DNA of 64,000 nucleotides from Amorphochlora amoebiformis (GCA_054601695.1 BAAHQB010000411.1:1-64000); one strand, 5' to 3'. Positions 1 through 29,155 are shown, counted from the first letter of the stretch. Notes: generated by a model not told the origin, from the letters alone. Program-made: numbers and translations.

Positions 1-242
<242 letters not shown>

Positions 243-249
243 ATTTGAC

Positions 250-4361
<4,112 letters not shown>

Positions 4362-4435
4362 CTGTAAAATAACGTATGTGCATATTGTATTATATTGCGC
4401 ACATATATACATATTATACATTAATCTAAATATAT

Positions 4436-4490
<55 letters not shown>

Positions 4491-4670
4491 CGAATATACA
4501 TACGTTAAAAGCACACAATGCATTAAAAGGATCCAAAAAATCAGAATCTCCCCTCTCTCCCTCTCTCTCTCCCCTTCTCCCCCTCTCTCTCTCTCCCCTC
4601 TCTCTCACTCTAATCCTCCTCTCTAATCTCTCTCTCCCTCCAGACCAATTCCGAAGCTCTCGGATCTCAC

Positions 4671-7089
<2,419 letters not shown>

Positions 7090-7378
7090 CTGCGATAGGG
7101 AGGTGGCCATCGTCAGGCGGGAACGTTGGAATGGCCGGAACGGGCACGTGTTTATGTCGATATCAAGATATCCTTTTATCTTTATTTCGGATCTTTTCGC
7201 GGGGTTTTGATCAACGGGGATCCCGGGGATTCGAAGATCGCGATAATGCAATCCCGCGATGTCACATCGCAAGGAACTCAGGCACCCGATGGTCATTCTG
7301 GAACTGGAAGTCCGCCAGAGGAGTAGGGGTCACTGGGAACCGTGGTCAGGTGGGACTCCTCAGACCGTAAGAGAAAAT

Positions 7379-7573
7379 CTAACAGAGTACGTTGTAGGTA
7401 ATATTTTTCATGTCTTCTTTAAGGACTGCCGCGCAGCTGTGAAGAATATGCGATTCCACTTGAAAAATCTTCCGAATTTCCCACGCTCCCCTGCCGCCAC
7501 CTACACGTTGCAAGACCTCAGGGCGCAAATGTGTTCCATTGTTTTTGAAACAACTGCGACACCCTGAGCTCAC
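7379..7573 (-). CDS. Possible exon(s) upstream of ANAPC2, frame ambiguous
   Basis: A 64-codon open frame on the minus strand reads ...EVLQRVGGG, WEIRKIFQVESHILHSC, VLKEDMKNITYNVLC and stops at 7379. A second minus frame (VAAGERGKFGRFFKW... to a TGA near 7418) and a plus-strand frame over the same bases also look protein-like. It lies between ANAPC2 and the gene at 7764. I cannot tell whether it is the ANAPC2 first exon, a separate small gene or chance. The stretch 7090-7378 also holds open frames without a clear exon. Confidence 0.3.
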   Translation of the reverse strand: MSSGCRSCFKNNGTHLRPEVLQRVGGGRGAWEIRKIFQVESHILHSCAAVLKEDMKNITYNVLC

Positions 7574-7763
7574 CCTCTAAGCCCAGCCACATTAATAATC
7601 AATAATTTTATTTTAGCAATATTTTAGGCGAAACAATTCAAAATCACATTAACCTTGGTATTTCCTAAACCCCTCCAGCCCTCCGAAAAGTCCTGTCGGT
7701 CTGTCCATGGATGTGTAGACCGTGCTAACTCGCACTCTCATCGGGTTGGCCAGGCTATAAGCA

Positions 7764-11834
<4,071 letters not shown>

Positions 11835-12119
11835 ATTCTTTCACAAACTTTACTTTTGATCGCATCCTTACGTATGCGTGAATACGTCTATTCTTGCATT
11901 CAGGAAGTGCTTCGTGTACATGTATAGCCTTGATAGAAATACACACGGTCGATATGTATGTACATGTCTGATATACGTGGTGGCTGTGAAAAACCCGTGA
12001 ACATGTTTTCAAGGGTTCTATGTTGATATTTGCAGTGTTTTTGGTGTGTAAATTGATATGGCCAATACACATGCTTATTGCATATTTCACAAACACTAAA
12101 GGGTTCTCAAATGCAGTGG

Positions 12120-12150
<31 letters not shown>

Positions 12151-12204
12151 GATGTATATTATGTGTTCTCAAATATGTTCCCAAGGTCTCCGATGATACA
12201 CATA

Positions 12205-12250
<46 letters not shown>

Positions 12251-12437
12251 GCATACAAAATATAAACACTAAAGAATATAGAATTATATATATATATATA
12301 TATATACATATAGATATACATATACACACATACACCCCACATACAACATGTCCCCAAGCCCAAGCGTAAGCAATACATACACGAAGAACATGTAGTATTT
12401 ACTCAGGCTCTTTGACGTCACGTGTAGTTGTGATGTC
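11835..12437. other. Intergenic region between two plus-strand genes
   Basis: 603 bp holding two short (TA)n runs (12120-12147 and 12210-12247) and otherwise unremarkable unique sequence. I see no exon in it. Confidence 0.6.
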
Positions 12438-12732
12438 ATGAATCGAATGTCATTCTTGCTTGTCATCTCGATCGCGCTCGAGCTGCTAGGGATCACCCTG
12501 TTGCTGTCCGGCTACAAGTCGAGGGAGTCTCTGGTCGGTTTCATAACCGTTTCCTATGTATCGTATGCTTCGAATGTTTTGTATATTTTCTAAGTTTCGT
12601 ATGTGATGTGTGTATGTGTGTATGTTGGTATGTTGAGAAACGCGATGTATGTGAATATATTTTTTAGAAGTGTGAATGTACATGTATGTACGATGTATGG
12701 ATTGATGCTATAAATACATATGTGTATGTATG

Positions 12733-12804
<72 letters not shown>

Positions 12805-12988
12805 GTGTGTGTGTGTTTGTTTAATTAGTTAATGTATGTATTTGAATGCGTTTTTTATGTACAGTAATTTTCATATATGCATATATACGTATATATATAT
12901 ATATATATACATACATGTGTACATATATATTATATTTATATACATAAATATATATATATATATATATGCATTTACGTACATAAATATA

Positions 12989-13036
<48 letters not shown>

Positions 13037-13236
13037 ATGTGTGTGTGTGTATGTATATTTGTTTATTTTATTTGATGTACATATTTAAACGCTTTATTTA
13101 TAATGTACATATTTAAATGCTTTATTTATAATGTACATATTTAAATGCTTTATTTATGCATAGTAAATATATTTAATTTTCATATATACATATACGTCTA
13201 TATACATATATATATATACATATATATATATATAGG

Positions 13237-13277
<41 letters not shown>

Positions 13278-13547
13278 AAATAATACAAATATATATAAAC
13301 ACATATGTATACCTCTATACATATCTATAACCTACGATCTATACATGAGTAATAAATAATTGTTAAAACACATATACTGTTCATTCCAATACGTATTTAC
13401 TAGATTTACATATATACTGTCGAAATAATTAATTAGATTGCATATCTCGGCCTTTTCATCGGGATCGGCGCGAGTATCCTGGTGTGCTGCGTAACGCTTT
13501 TCTTCCACGCGGAGCATCAACATGTGAAATTTGAACAGTTATATTGA
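12438..13547 (+). CDS. Small two-TM membrane protein, two exons, about 76 residues
   Basis: Exon 1 runs 12438-12557 from ATG to a TAT|GTATCG donor. Exon 2 runs 13437-13547 from a TTAG acceptor to TGA, and both ends are phase 0. The product is almost entirely two hydrophobic helices: [19 protein letters not shown], a short KSRES turn, then [20 protein letters not shown], with a His/Lys/Glu C-terminus. A helical-hairpin membrane protein such as a small complex subunit is the simplest reading. I do not recognise a family. An in-frame second ATG three codons downstream could be the true start. The ~880-bp intron is TA repeats plus the 13075-13165 repeat. Confidence 0.62.
13075..13165. repeat. Three-copy 30-bp tandem repeat
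   Basis: Unit ATGTACATATTTAAATGCTT plus TATTTATA, three consecutive copies with one mismatch in the first, in the intron of the two-TM gene. Confidence 0.9.
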
Positions 13548-13555
13548 CTAAATCA

Positions 13556-14064
13556 ACAACACCCATCATATTTAGATATAACTTAGTATAGTCAAGATAG
13601 TACATCTAGTACATATATATTATATACATATATATATAATATATATATATATATATACAATTATATCTAGTCTATAGCATACACTAGATATACACTAGAT
13701 ACATGTGTATATAAATCTAGTAAATATCAGTATATATCTAGACATATATATATATATATATACATATCCGATAGTATCTAGGGTATCTAGAGCATACTAC
13801 TAGTACTAGTATATTATCTAGATTATATCCTAGTATATCATTATTAATATTCAACTCGACGATATCTAGTAAATTTATAGACTTAGTCAGCTATACCGTC
13901 TCAAAATGCTAGCTATTAGAGTACTTTACATACTAATACTTCTAGTACTTCTTGCATCAATAGAGATTATTGCTAAGTTAACATAGCGCGCGCATGGCCG
14001 GCCGAGTTACTCTACTAGTCTAGTTTGCTAGGTGGACTAAGTCATTTAATTCGAGCAGACTAAG
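13556..14064. other. CTAG-rich convergent intergenic region 1
   Basis: About 500 bp between the TGA of the plus-strand gene (13547) and the TAA of the minus-strand gene (14071). By eye it holds about 18 CTAG tetramers, far above the one or two expected for its composition, and only two short TA runs. No open frame, RNA gene or transposon signature is visible. Candidate 3'-end, termination or matrix element. Confidence 0.6.
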
Positions 14065-14068
14065 TAAC

Positions 14069-14315
14069 TTATTTTGACTCAAGTTTCGGTACGGCAGGTG
14101 AGTGCGCAGAGGTTGAGCCCTGCTCCTCAATCGATCGCTGTCGAGGCGTCGTACTCATCTTACTCAATTGCTCGATTATATTTTCTGAGAGTACATATAT
14201 ATATATATATATATATATGTGTGTATATGTATATATGTATGTATATATATATATATATATATATGTAGTATATAATATATATATATGTATATGTATGTTA
14301 TGTAGGTATGCATAC

Positions 14316-14349
<34 letters not shown>

Positions 14350-14415
14350 GTATATATGTATATATGTAGTATATAATATATATGTATATATATATACACA
14401 TATATATATTAATAT

Positions 14416-14459
<44 letters not shown>

Positions 14460-14466
14460 GTATAAG

Positions 14467-14505
<39 letters not shown>

Positions 14506-14650
14506 GTAACTATATATATATATATATGTGTATATAAACATATTTTTTACATGTATATAAACGAATAATATACGATTTATTCCATTATTCTAAATATATA
14601 TATGTATCATTGTATTTATGTATATACATATCTATATTCAGATACATACG

Positions 14651-14683
<33 letters not shown>

Positions 14684-14689
14684 GTATTT

Positions 14690-14734
<45 letters not shown>

Positions 14735-14837
14735 TAGATACATACCGGTGATCTGGATTCGAATGAGATGGCGAACAAGGCGACGGTCAGCTCGAAACTG
14801 AAACGCAGCCGATGACACACACGTGTCACTCTTACTC
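14069..14837 (-). CDS. Two 3' exons of a small unknown gene
   Basis: The terminal exon 14069-14184 (acceptor CTCTCAG) reads [20 protein letters not shown] then a Ser/Pro-rich tail ending LESK and TAA. The upstream exon ends at 14746 (donor CACCG|GTATGT, in phase 1) and reads [19 protein letters not shown]. Its 5' border is near 14818-14837 and no ATG is seen, so at least one earlier exon is missing. The plus strand over 14746-14814 also has an open frame ending in TGA ([13 protein letters not shown]), so strand is likely but not certain. Amphipathic helix, no recognised family. Confidence 0.45.
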
Positions 14838-14884
14838 TTGTTTGAACTACCCTGGAATTTATGCTTAAATTAAGTATCATGTAT

Positions 14885-14918
<34 letters not shown>

Positions 14919-14989
14919 TTATACACACGTGTCAGTCTTACTCTTCTTTGAACTACCCTGGAATATATGCTATCGTAAGTATCATGTAT

Positions 14990-15000
<11 letters not shown>
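14815..15000. repeat. Two tandem copies of about 100 bp spanning an exon 5' border
   Basis: ACACACGTGTCACTCTTACT at 14817 and its near copy at 14928 are each followed by TTTGAACTACCCTGGAAT, an AAGTATCATGTATACACACA tail and TA. On the minus strand the second copy lies upstream of the exon and carries its acceptor-side sequence. Confidence 0.8.
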
Positions 15001-15030
<30 letters not shown>

Positions 15031-15075
15031 GTAAATATATAAATATACATGTATATATATATACATGTATATAAT

Positions 15076-15106
<31 letters not shown>

Positions 15107-15149
15107 CATATATATATATATATATTATAAATATATATATGTATAATAT

Positions 15150-15830
15150 TTCGTTATAAAGGATGCACGAAAGGCGTAATACATACTAGTGATATAATAT
15201 GTTGATATAATCGGTTAACTTGTTGTCGTTGTCGTTGTAAAGGATATACGAAGGCGTAGTAGTAGTGATATAATATGTTGATAAAATGGTTAACTTCTTG
15301 TTGTCGTTATAAAGGATATACGAAGGCGTAGTAGTAGTGATATAATATGTTGATAAAATGGTTAACTTCTTGTTGTCGTTATAAAGGATATACGAAGGCG
15401 TAGTAGTAGTGATATAATATGTTGATATAATCGGTTAACTTGTTGTTGTTGTCGTTATAAAGGATATACGAAGGCGTAGTAGTAGTGATATAATATGTTG
15501 ATAAAATGGTTAACTTGTTGTTGTAATTGTTATAAAGGATATACGAAGGCGTAGTAGTAGTGATATAATATGTTGATATAATCGGTTAACTTGTTGTTAT
15601 CGTTATAAAGGATATACGAAGGCGTAGTAGTAGGGATATAATATGTTGATATAATCGGTTAACTTGTTGTTGTTGTCGTTATAAAGGATATACGAAGGCG
15701 TAGTAGTAGTGATATAATATGTTGATATAATGGTTAACTTGTTGTTGTAATTGTTATAAAGGATATACGAAGGCGTAATACATACTAGTGATATAACATG
15801 TTGATATAATCGGTTAACTTGTTGTTGTTG
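15150..15830. repeat. Minisatellite, about 10 units of 65-80 bp
   Basis: The unit contains TTATAAAGGATATACGAAGG, CGTAGTAGTAGTGATATAAT, ATGTTGATA and GGTTAACTTGTTG, followed by a variable GTTGTTGTCGTT spacer of 6-18 bases. Copies are 90 percent or more alike by eye. There are no spacers of unique sequence, so this is not a CRISPR array, and no frame stays open across units. Confidence 0.95.
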
Positions 15831-15917
15831 TTCATTTTCCTCTTTTCGCTCTTTTGGCCTGCGGGGTAAAAGGCTTCCCTTGGGGTCTGAAGTATAATAT
15901 ATATATATATTTTTATA

Positions 15918-16513
15918 ATATATAAGCCTATCCTAAGCCTATCCTAAGCCTACCCCTAAGCCAATCCTAAGCCTATCCTAAGCCTATCCTAAGCCTACCC
16001 TAAGCCTATCCTAAGCTTATCCTAAGCCTACCCTAAGCCTATCCTAAGCCTATCCTAAGCCTACCCTAAGCCTATCCTAAGCCTATCCTAAGCCTATCCT
16101 AAGCCTATACTAAGCCTAGCCTAAGCCTATCCTAAGCCTATCCTAAGCCTATTCTAAGCCTACCCTAAGCCTATCCTAAGCCTATCCTAAGCCTATCATA
16201 AGCCTATCCTAAGCCTACCCTAAGCCTAGCCTAAGCCTATCCTAAGCCTAGCCTAAGCCTATCCTAAGCCTATTAAGCCTACCCTAAGCCTACCCTAAGC
16301 CTAGCCTAAGCCTACCCTAAGCCTATCCTAAGCCTATCCTAAGCCTATCCTAAGCCAATCCTAAGCCTACCCTAAGCCTACCCTAAGCCTATCCTAAGCC
16401 TATCCTATATATATTATAAATATACCCTAAATATATCCTAAATCTATATAAATATATCATAAACATATCCTAAGCCTACCCTATATATAGCATAAGCCTA
16501 TCCTAAGCCTAGT

Positions 16514-16520
<7 letters not shown>
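15918..16520. repeat. CCTAAG / CCTATCCTAAG satellite block
   Basis: About 600 bp of a 6- and 11/12-base unit (TAAGCCTATCC, TAAGCCTACCC) with drift into TATAA-containing variants at its right end. It resembles a degenerate telomere-type C-strand repeat (CCCTAA with an inserted G). It abuts the 3' end of the minus-strand gene whose stop is at 16514-16516. Confidence 0.95.
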
Positions 16521-20983
<4,463 letters not shown>

Positions 20984-21215
20984 GCTTATGAGGCTGTAGA
21001 GCACAATGCGCGCGATACACCCCCGGCCTCGGGCAGGATTCTTGGCGGTCCTGGTTGGGGGATTCGTGTGTGTGATTCTGCAAGATGGATACAATGTGTC
21101 ATACTTAAGCTCAGAAGGCTCTACTCCCCGAAATGAGAGAGAGGGGATTGCGGTAGGGGTTTCCCTCCTTAGTGGATTCTATCAAACCGCTTTGGTGACA
21201 GTTTAAGCTGCATAT
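20984..21215. promoter_or_regulatory. Divergent region between two oppositely transcribed genes
   Basis: About 230 bp separate the proposed starts at 20983 (minus) and 21216 (plus). It carries open frames on both strands (for example a plus frame from an ATG at 21006 beginning with a hydrophobic stretch), so either gene could begin with an extra exon here. No TATA-type element is convincing. Confidence 0.35.
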
Positions 21216-23719
<2,504 letters not shown>

Positions 23720-23721
23720 GC

Positions 23722-24195
23722 GTCAATCATATGTGTGTCTCGTGTCTCATGTCCCATGTGTGTCATATATCGTTCATATTTGCCTCTTTGTAATATATCA
23801 TTCAGCTGTTTATGATGTGAATACATCGTTCATATGTGTCTCATGTCCATATATCTTTCATGTTTGTCTCTCTGTAATACAACATTCAGATGTGTATTAT
23901 GTGAGTACATCATTTGTATGTGTCTCATGTTTGATATCGTTCATATGTGTCTCATTTGTAATACATCTTTCAGATGTGTATCATGTGAATACATCATTCG
24001 TATGTATCTCATGTGTGATACATCATTCATATGTGTCTCATTTGTAATACATCTTTCAGATGTGTCTCATGTGAATACATCATTCGTATGTGTCTCATGT
24101 TTGACATCGCTAATATGTGTCATTTGTAATACATCTTTCATCTGTGTCTCATGTGAATACATCATTCGCGTGTGTCTCATGTGTCATATATCGTT
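23722..24195. repeat. Higher-order tandem repeat downstream of the coiled-coil gene
   Basis: Alternating units based on TCATATGTGTCTCATTTGTA, ATACATCTTTCAGATGTG and TGTGAATACATCATTCGTAT form about six larger repeats of 70-90 bp. It begins right after the stop codon of the gene ending at 23719. Confidence 0.93.
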
Positions 24196-24206
24196 CATAT
24201 TTTTGC

Positions 24207-24256
<50 letters not shown>

Positions 24257-24282
24257 TACACATATATACACATATCTGTATA

Positions 24283-24326
<44 letters not shown>

Positions 24327-24379
24327 TGTGCATATATCTATATTTATATATATACACACAGGTATCAGTACCGGTCGGG

Positions 24380-25660
24380 TACGAAGAAACCAAAGCTTGG
24401 GTCAAGATAAGCTCTACTAGACTATGTATCATCGAAATCATTCATTCGACCCTAGGCTCACTGGACGGCATCAACCAATACTTGAGTATATGTATACGTA
24501 GAACAATAATAGCATGGCGATCGAAGTTTCATCATGACATTAACGTTGAGTCGTTGACACCTTCTAGAGATCATTCTAGTTATACATCTGTTAGTGTATA
24601 ATATACTACTCTAGTTACTAGATATATCCGCTTGGTATGTCCTGGCCACGCATGCATATACTAGATATAGTCAATCTAATCCGTGATCAAAAGTCATAGA
24701 AGTTACCTAGTCTATCTACTAGTAACTAGTACCAGACTGTTACTAATACTATCTAAGACTACACATTAGACATATGGGTCATCTAGCTATATGCCAAAAT
24801 TCATATGCAAGTAAAGCTAGAAAGGTGGCCATATGCACACATATGTCACGTAAGTTGACGCCATATTGCGCAGAAGTAAGTACGTATGTCGGTACGTACG
24901 GTATGTATCACGGTACGCATATATTCGTACATGTTCGTAGGTACGTATGTGAACGTTGTACAATGTGTACGTACGTGCGTACGTATTTGGTACACGTTGG
25001 GGTATCTAGGGTATACGTATGAATATATTTGTGCGTACGTATGTGTTAAACGTATTGACTAGATTGAAGTTGCATTGCTCACGTCCATTGATACGTATGC
25101 CACATAACTTGGCATTGGCGATATGATCTACTCAGTTTACATGGCCATTGATATTCAACTACTAGATGCATTGTATCGATCGGTAGTTCAACTAGTCAAG
25201 GATCGCGTTTAAATTTATCATAGACTAGTATATTTGCATGACAACACCTTTTATACATGAACAACAGTATCAATCATTAATGACTCTAATGAACAGCTAC
25301 AACTACGTACTAGGCTAGTCACAGAGTCTGAGTCATCTGAGCACCGCTCAAATCTAGAAATTGAAACTCTTCGGATATCGATCATGGTGTGGATATTAAC
25401 TCGATTAATTTTAGAAATCAATCAATCTAGAAATGACTAGAAATCATCTGAGGCTTAATTTTTATTCCTTAGTATTTTTAAATTATACGTCGACCGTCTT
25501 GAGTCATGTTACCCTAGATTCCGCGCGGCAGTCCCAGCCGTAGTATCTCTAGATCTAGACCGTGTGATAATAATAATTGAGTCCATTCTATTATCTAGAT
25601 GATGACCGCGTGACATGGATGGATACCGAGATAGTCCAGACAGTGGAGTGGGGTAGGTAG
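24380..25660. other. CTAG-rich convergent intergenic region 2
   Basis: About 1.3 kb between the 3' ends of the coiled-coil gene (+) and the PPP1R21 gene (-). It has no TA array and is rich in CTAG (for example CTACTAGTAACTAGTACCAG at 24716). A 170-bp stretch at 24880-25050 is dense in GTACGT and TACGTA words. A weak plus-strand open frame (24361-24601, after an ACAG) could be an exon but joins nothing. No RNA gene or transposon ends seen. Confidence 0.55.
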
Positions 25661-25668
25661 ATAGATGA

Positions 25669-25853
25669 TCACAGAAGTGCATCCTTTGATGCTAGTTTCT
25701 CAGTCAGATTGCAAACGTGGACGGTTAACTCCTTTATCATCTAAAATACAGTACGTTCATGTTTCTATGTGTGTCAAAAATATACTAAATACAATACACA
25801 TGCATATGTGCGTGTATATATATATATATATATATGTGCATATACACACACAC

Positions 25854-25941
<88 letters not shown>

Positions 25942-25971
25942 TTAATAATATATATATGTATATGTGTGTAT

Positions 25972-26031
<60 letters not shown>

Positions 26032-26104
26032 ATATAATATAATATAAATATGTATACACACACACACAAACACATATATATATATTTACACATACACACA
26101 CACG

Positions 26105-26176
<72 letters not shown>

Positions 26177-26286
26177 TATGCATATATATTATGTAAATGA
26201 GCATAATACGTTCTCGTAGTGTTCTTTGGAAGTGTGAAGATCTTCCTGCAACTTCTTAACCTATATATATATATATATGTTACACA

Positions 26287-26320
<34 letters not shown>

Positions 26321-26782
26321 TATATACAATATTTTGTATATATAAAATGCACATATACATCTACACACACACAAACACCATATATATATATATGTATATA
26401 TAATATGTATAATATATCTATATATATTACATACATCATTTGTTTCTGTTTTGCCAGCTGGTCCTCAGCCATCACGCGCGTATGTGTAATGTGTATACAC
26501 TTATGCATACGTTATGTATATGTGTGTATATCTATTTGTATATATCTTACATACACCATTTGTTTCTGTTCTGACAGCTGGTCCTCGGCCGTCACACGCG
26601 CATGTGTAATGTTGTGTATACACATATGCATATGTTTATGAATGTGTGTGTATATCTATTTGTATTTGTATATATGTTGTACACACCAGTTGTTTCTGTT
26701 TTTCCAGCTGGTCCTCAGCCATCACACGTGCTGAGTGCTCGCCAAATAATCTATTCAGTTTATATCTTTAACTATATAATAT

Positions 26783-26819
<37 letters not shown>

Positions 26820-26922
26820 CTTAAGTGCGTATGGTGTAAAACAGTATTGTCTAAATGATTATACACACACACATACATATACATATATATATATATATAA
26901 TTATATTATATATATATATATG

Positions 26923-26969
<47 letters not shown>

Positions 26970-27392
26970 CATTTATATACATACATATATGTTTTATATG
27001 CATACCTCGTGGCCGCTTTCTGTAGCAATAAATGCAATTCCACAGCTCTCTTGTCAGCGATGTTTCTCTCCTTCTCTACCCGCGCTATCTCCCTAACCAA
27101 CAAAACAAAAGCAAGCATAATACAGAAACATGAGTGACAAGCTTCCAACGAACTCGAGGCTTGTTTCGTTTCGCCAGGATATGTGTATCATTGTCATTCG
27201 TCGAGTCTGGGGTTTTCGATGTTTTATCGAAAACACATGTGATTTTTGTTGAGAATTGTGTGTGAAGTGTGATGTGATTTGTTGACGATATGTCGTTGGT
27301 ATTTTTTGATTGGCGTTGAGTGGCGTGAGTGATATGTGAGCTTATCAACTTGCGTGTGCTCTTTTACATTGTTTGGGCTTTGGATGTATAAT

Positions 27393-27425
<33 letters not shown>

Positions 27426-28087
27426 GTATATGTATGTATTTATTTATGTACATATGTATATATATATATAATATATATATTTATATATATATGTATGTAT
27501 ATATATATATATAATATCCATACATACACGAAACATAGGAAAAGGGCACATAATATGCACGCAAGGAAGCAAGTGGAAAGGCGAGGATTCGAACCTCAAT
27601 AAACAAAACAAAACAAAACAAAACAAAACAAAACAAAACAACACGAAAGGAAGAAAAGAATCGAATAATCTGGATAGATAAGAGTAGGTGGTGACTTTTT
27701 GTGCATGTCGAAGAAAAGAATCGAATAATCTGGATAGATAAGAGTAGGTGGTGACTTTTTGTGCATGTCGATCGCATTCCAAGCCTCACGATTCACCACC
27801 ACGACTAACGAACCCAAACCCGCATCTGCACTCGCACTCGCGCCCGAAGCCGAAGCCGAAGCCCAAACCCCTGCTCCCCTCGAACTCTTCCTTTCGCCGC
27901 GCTAAGTATACATATTATATTTATATATATATATAATCTAGATTATATGCAAATAGTTATATATATATATATATACATATATTATATAATATATATATAT
28001 ATATATATAATGTAGAAGAAAATGTATAGTTTACCTTGGTGCTCTCTTCAGGGTCCTCGGATATCCTAGGACTCCTACATATGTATG

Positions 28088-28122
<35 letters not shown>

Positions 28123-28208
28123 AGAGTATATCAATGCATATCTTTATTAATTATATGAAAATATAATGTGCAGATATATCAATATGTATATATACATATA
28201 TACACACT

Positions 28209-28304
<96 letters not shown>

Positions 28305-28460
28305 CATGTGTAACATAAGTGAGGCGATAGCGTTGGTATGGCTTTCCAGAACTGAGTTTAAGTAGGAGAGACATAATGTAAATATATATATATATATATA
28401 TACAGCTATATATTCATACTATGTGCGGCTTCTAGAACTGAGTCTAAGTGGAAGAGAGAC

Positions 28461-28505
<45 letters not shown>

Positions 28506-28888
28506 TAGCAATATACTCATACTATGTGTGGCTTTGTTGAACTGGGTTAAAATGGGAGACTTATATATGTATTTTATATACGACAGGAGCTGACAGTGTT
28601 ACGTATGTTATATCACCTGATACTGCTGGTGGGGCTTTCTAGAATGGGGTTTGAGTAGGAGACAGAGATATACATGTGTGCATGTAATGTTCGTTATATA
28701 GAACAGGACCTGATACTCTAGAATGGGGTTTGAGCAGTAAGAGACAGAGAGATATATGTATGTTATGTATGTTGTATAGGACCTGATAGTGCTGGTGGGG
28801 CTTTCTAGAATGGGGTTTGAGTAAGAGAGGGACGACTTGCGTGAACGAGGATCGGTTGGCGTTTCTAATATTATATATATAAATATAT

Positions 28889-28920
<32 letters not shown>

Positions 28921-29010
28921 TATTTAGAAATTAGTATATATACACACACACATATATATGTGTGTGTGTGTGTATCGCATCTTTAAATTCATACATGTAC
29001 TGATATTTAT

Positions 29011-29084
<74 letters not shown>

Positions 29085-29147
29085 ACACATATATCTCACA
29101 CGACCCGATGTTGAGTGAATGCGTCCTGGCTGGCTTTGAATCACAAA
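25669..29147 (-). CDS. PPP1R21: PPP1R21 homologue, 3' exons (C-terminal coiled coil)
   Basis: In transcript order: 29105-29147, 28783-28864, 28035-28074, 27756-27901, 27006-27092, 26687-26750, 26210-26254, 25669-25740 (TGA). All junctions are in phase. After a Ser/Pro- and Ala-rich linker the product ends in a coiled coil: [72 protein letters not shown] and [20 protein letters not shown]. This matches the conserved C-terminal TTKRSYEDQ region of PPP1R21 as I remember it (LQDELTTTKRSYEDQ, then M.DHL..MNETL). PPP1R21 is an early-endosomal protein and, in mammals, a subunit of the Rab5-effector FERRY complex that links mRNA to endosomes. Confidence is high because both ends of the protein match. 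Confidence 0.82.
26440..26600 (-). repeat. Two downstream copies of the 3' half of a PPP1R21 exon with donor
   Basis: The exon 26687-26750 ends (minus strand) GCTGAGGACCAGCTGGAAAA then CAGAAACAACTG|GTGTGT. Near copies lie at about 26557-26595 (donor ATG|GTGTAT) and 26437-26473 (donor mutated to ATG|ATGTAT). Both sit in the next intron, about 120 bp apart, with flanking GTATAC/TA sequence repeated too. Confidence 0.9.
27580..27640 (-). repeat. tRNA T-arm-like fragment next to (AAAAC)n
   Basis: On the minus strand GAGGTTCGAATCCTCGCC is a textbook T-stem/loop with acceptor-like 3' sequence. The 5' two thirds of a tRNA are missing and replaced by nine (GTTTT) units. It lies in a PPP1R21 intron. 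A tRNA-derived retroposon remnant is possible; it is not a tRNA gene. Confidence 0.5.
27648..27767 (-). repeat. Perfect 60-bp tandem duplication across an exon-intron border
   Basis: AGAAAAGAATCGAATAATCT... occurs twice, identical by eye (about 27651-27710 and 27711-27770). On the minus strand the unit covers the last 13-15 bases of the exon 27756-27901 (ACATGCACAAAAA), its GTCACC donor and 45 bases of intron. The second donor copy is downstream. Confidence 0.95.
28150..28310. repeat. (CA)n then (TA)n array in a PPP1R21 intron
   Basis: CA run at 28203-28220 followed by about 80 bp of pure TA. Confidence 0.97.
28325..28760 (-). repeat. Five diverging downstream copies of the exon 28783-28864 3' border
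   Basis: On the minus strand the exon ends ACTCAAACCCCATTCTAGAA AGCCCCACCAGCACTATCAG|GTCC. Copies of this border lie at about 28701-28737, 28614-28662, 28520-28550, 28420-28455 and 28330-28370. The two nearest are almost identical with intact CAG|GT; the farthest have drifted and contain (TA)n inserts. Confidence 0.85.
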
Positions 29148-29155
29148 CTGAAAGA

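Noticed and set aside
14746-14814. Plus-strand terminal exon reading [13 protein letters not shown] and stop
   Set aside because: The minus-strand reading joins in phase to 14069-14184 with good splice sites; the plus-strand one has no partner. Kept as an alternative in the entry.
15150-15830. CRISPR-like direct repeats
   Set aside because: Units are contiguous with only a short degenerate GTT tail, no unique spacers, and the context is eukaryotic.
21006-21206. Secreted small protein from an ATG at 21006
   Set aside because: No supporting exon structure; overlaps the likely 5' region of two divergent genes. Cannot be excluded.
24361-24601. Plus-strand exon reading [15 protein letters not shown]...
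   Set aside because: Codon use looks random, it lies after the stop of the plus-strand gene and in the CTAG-rich region, and joins nothing.
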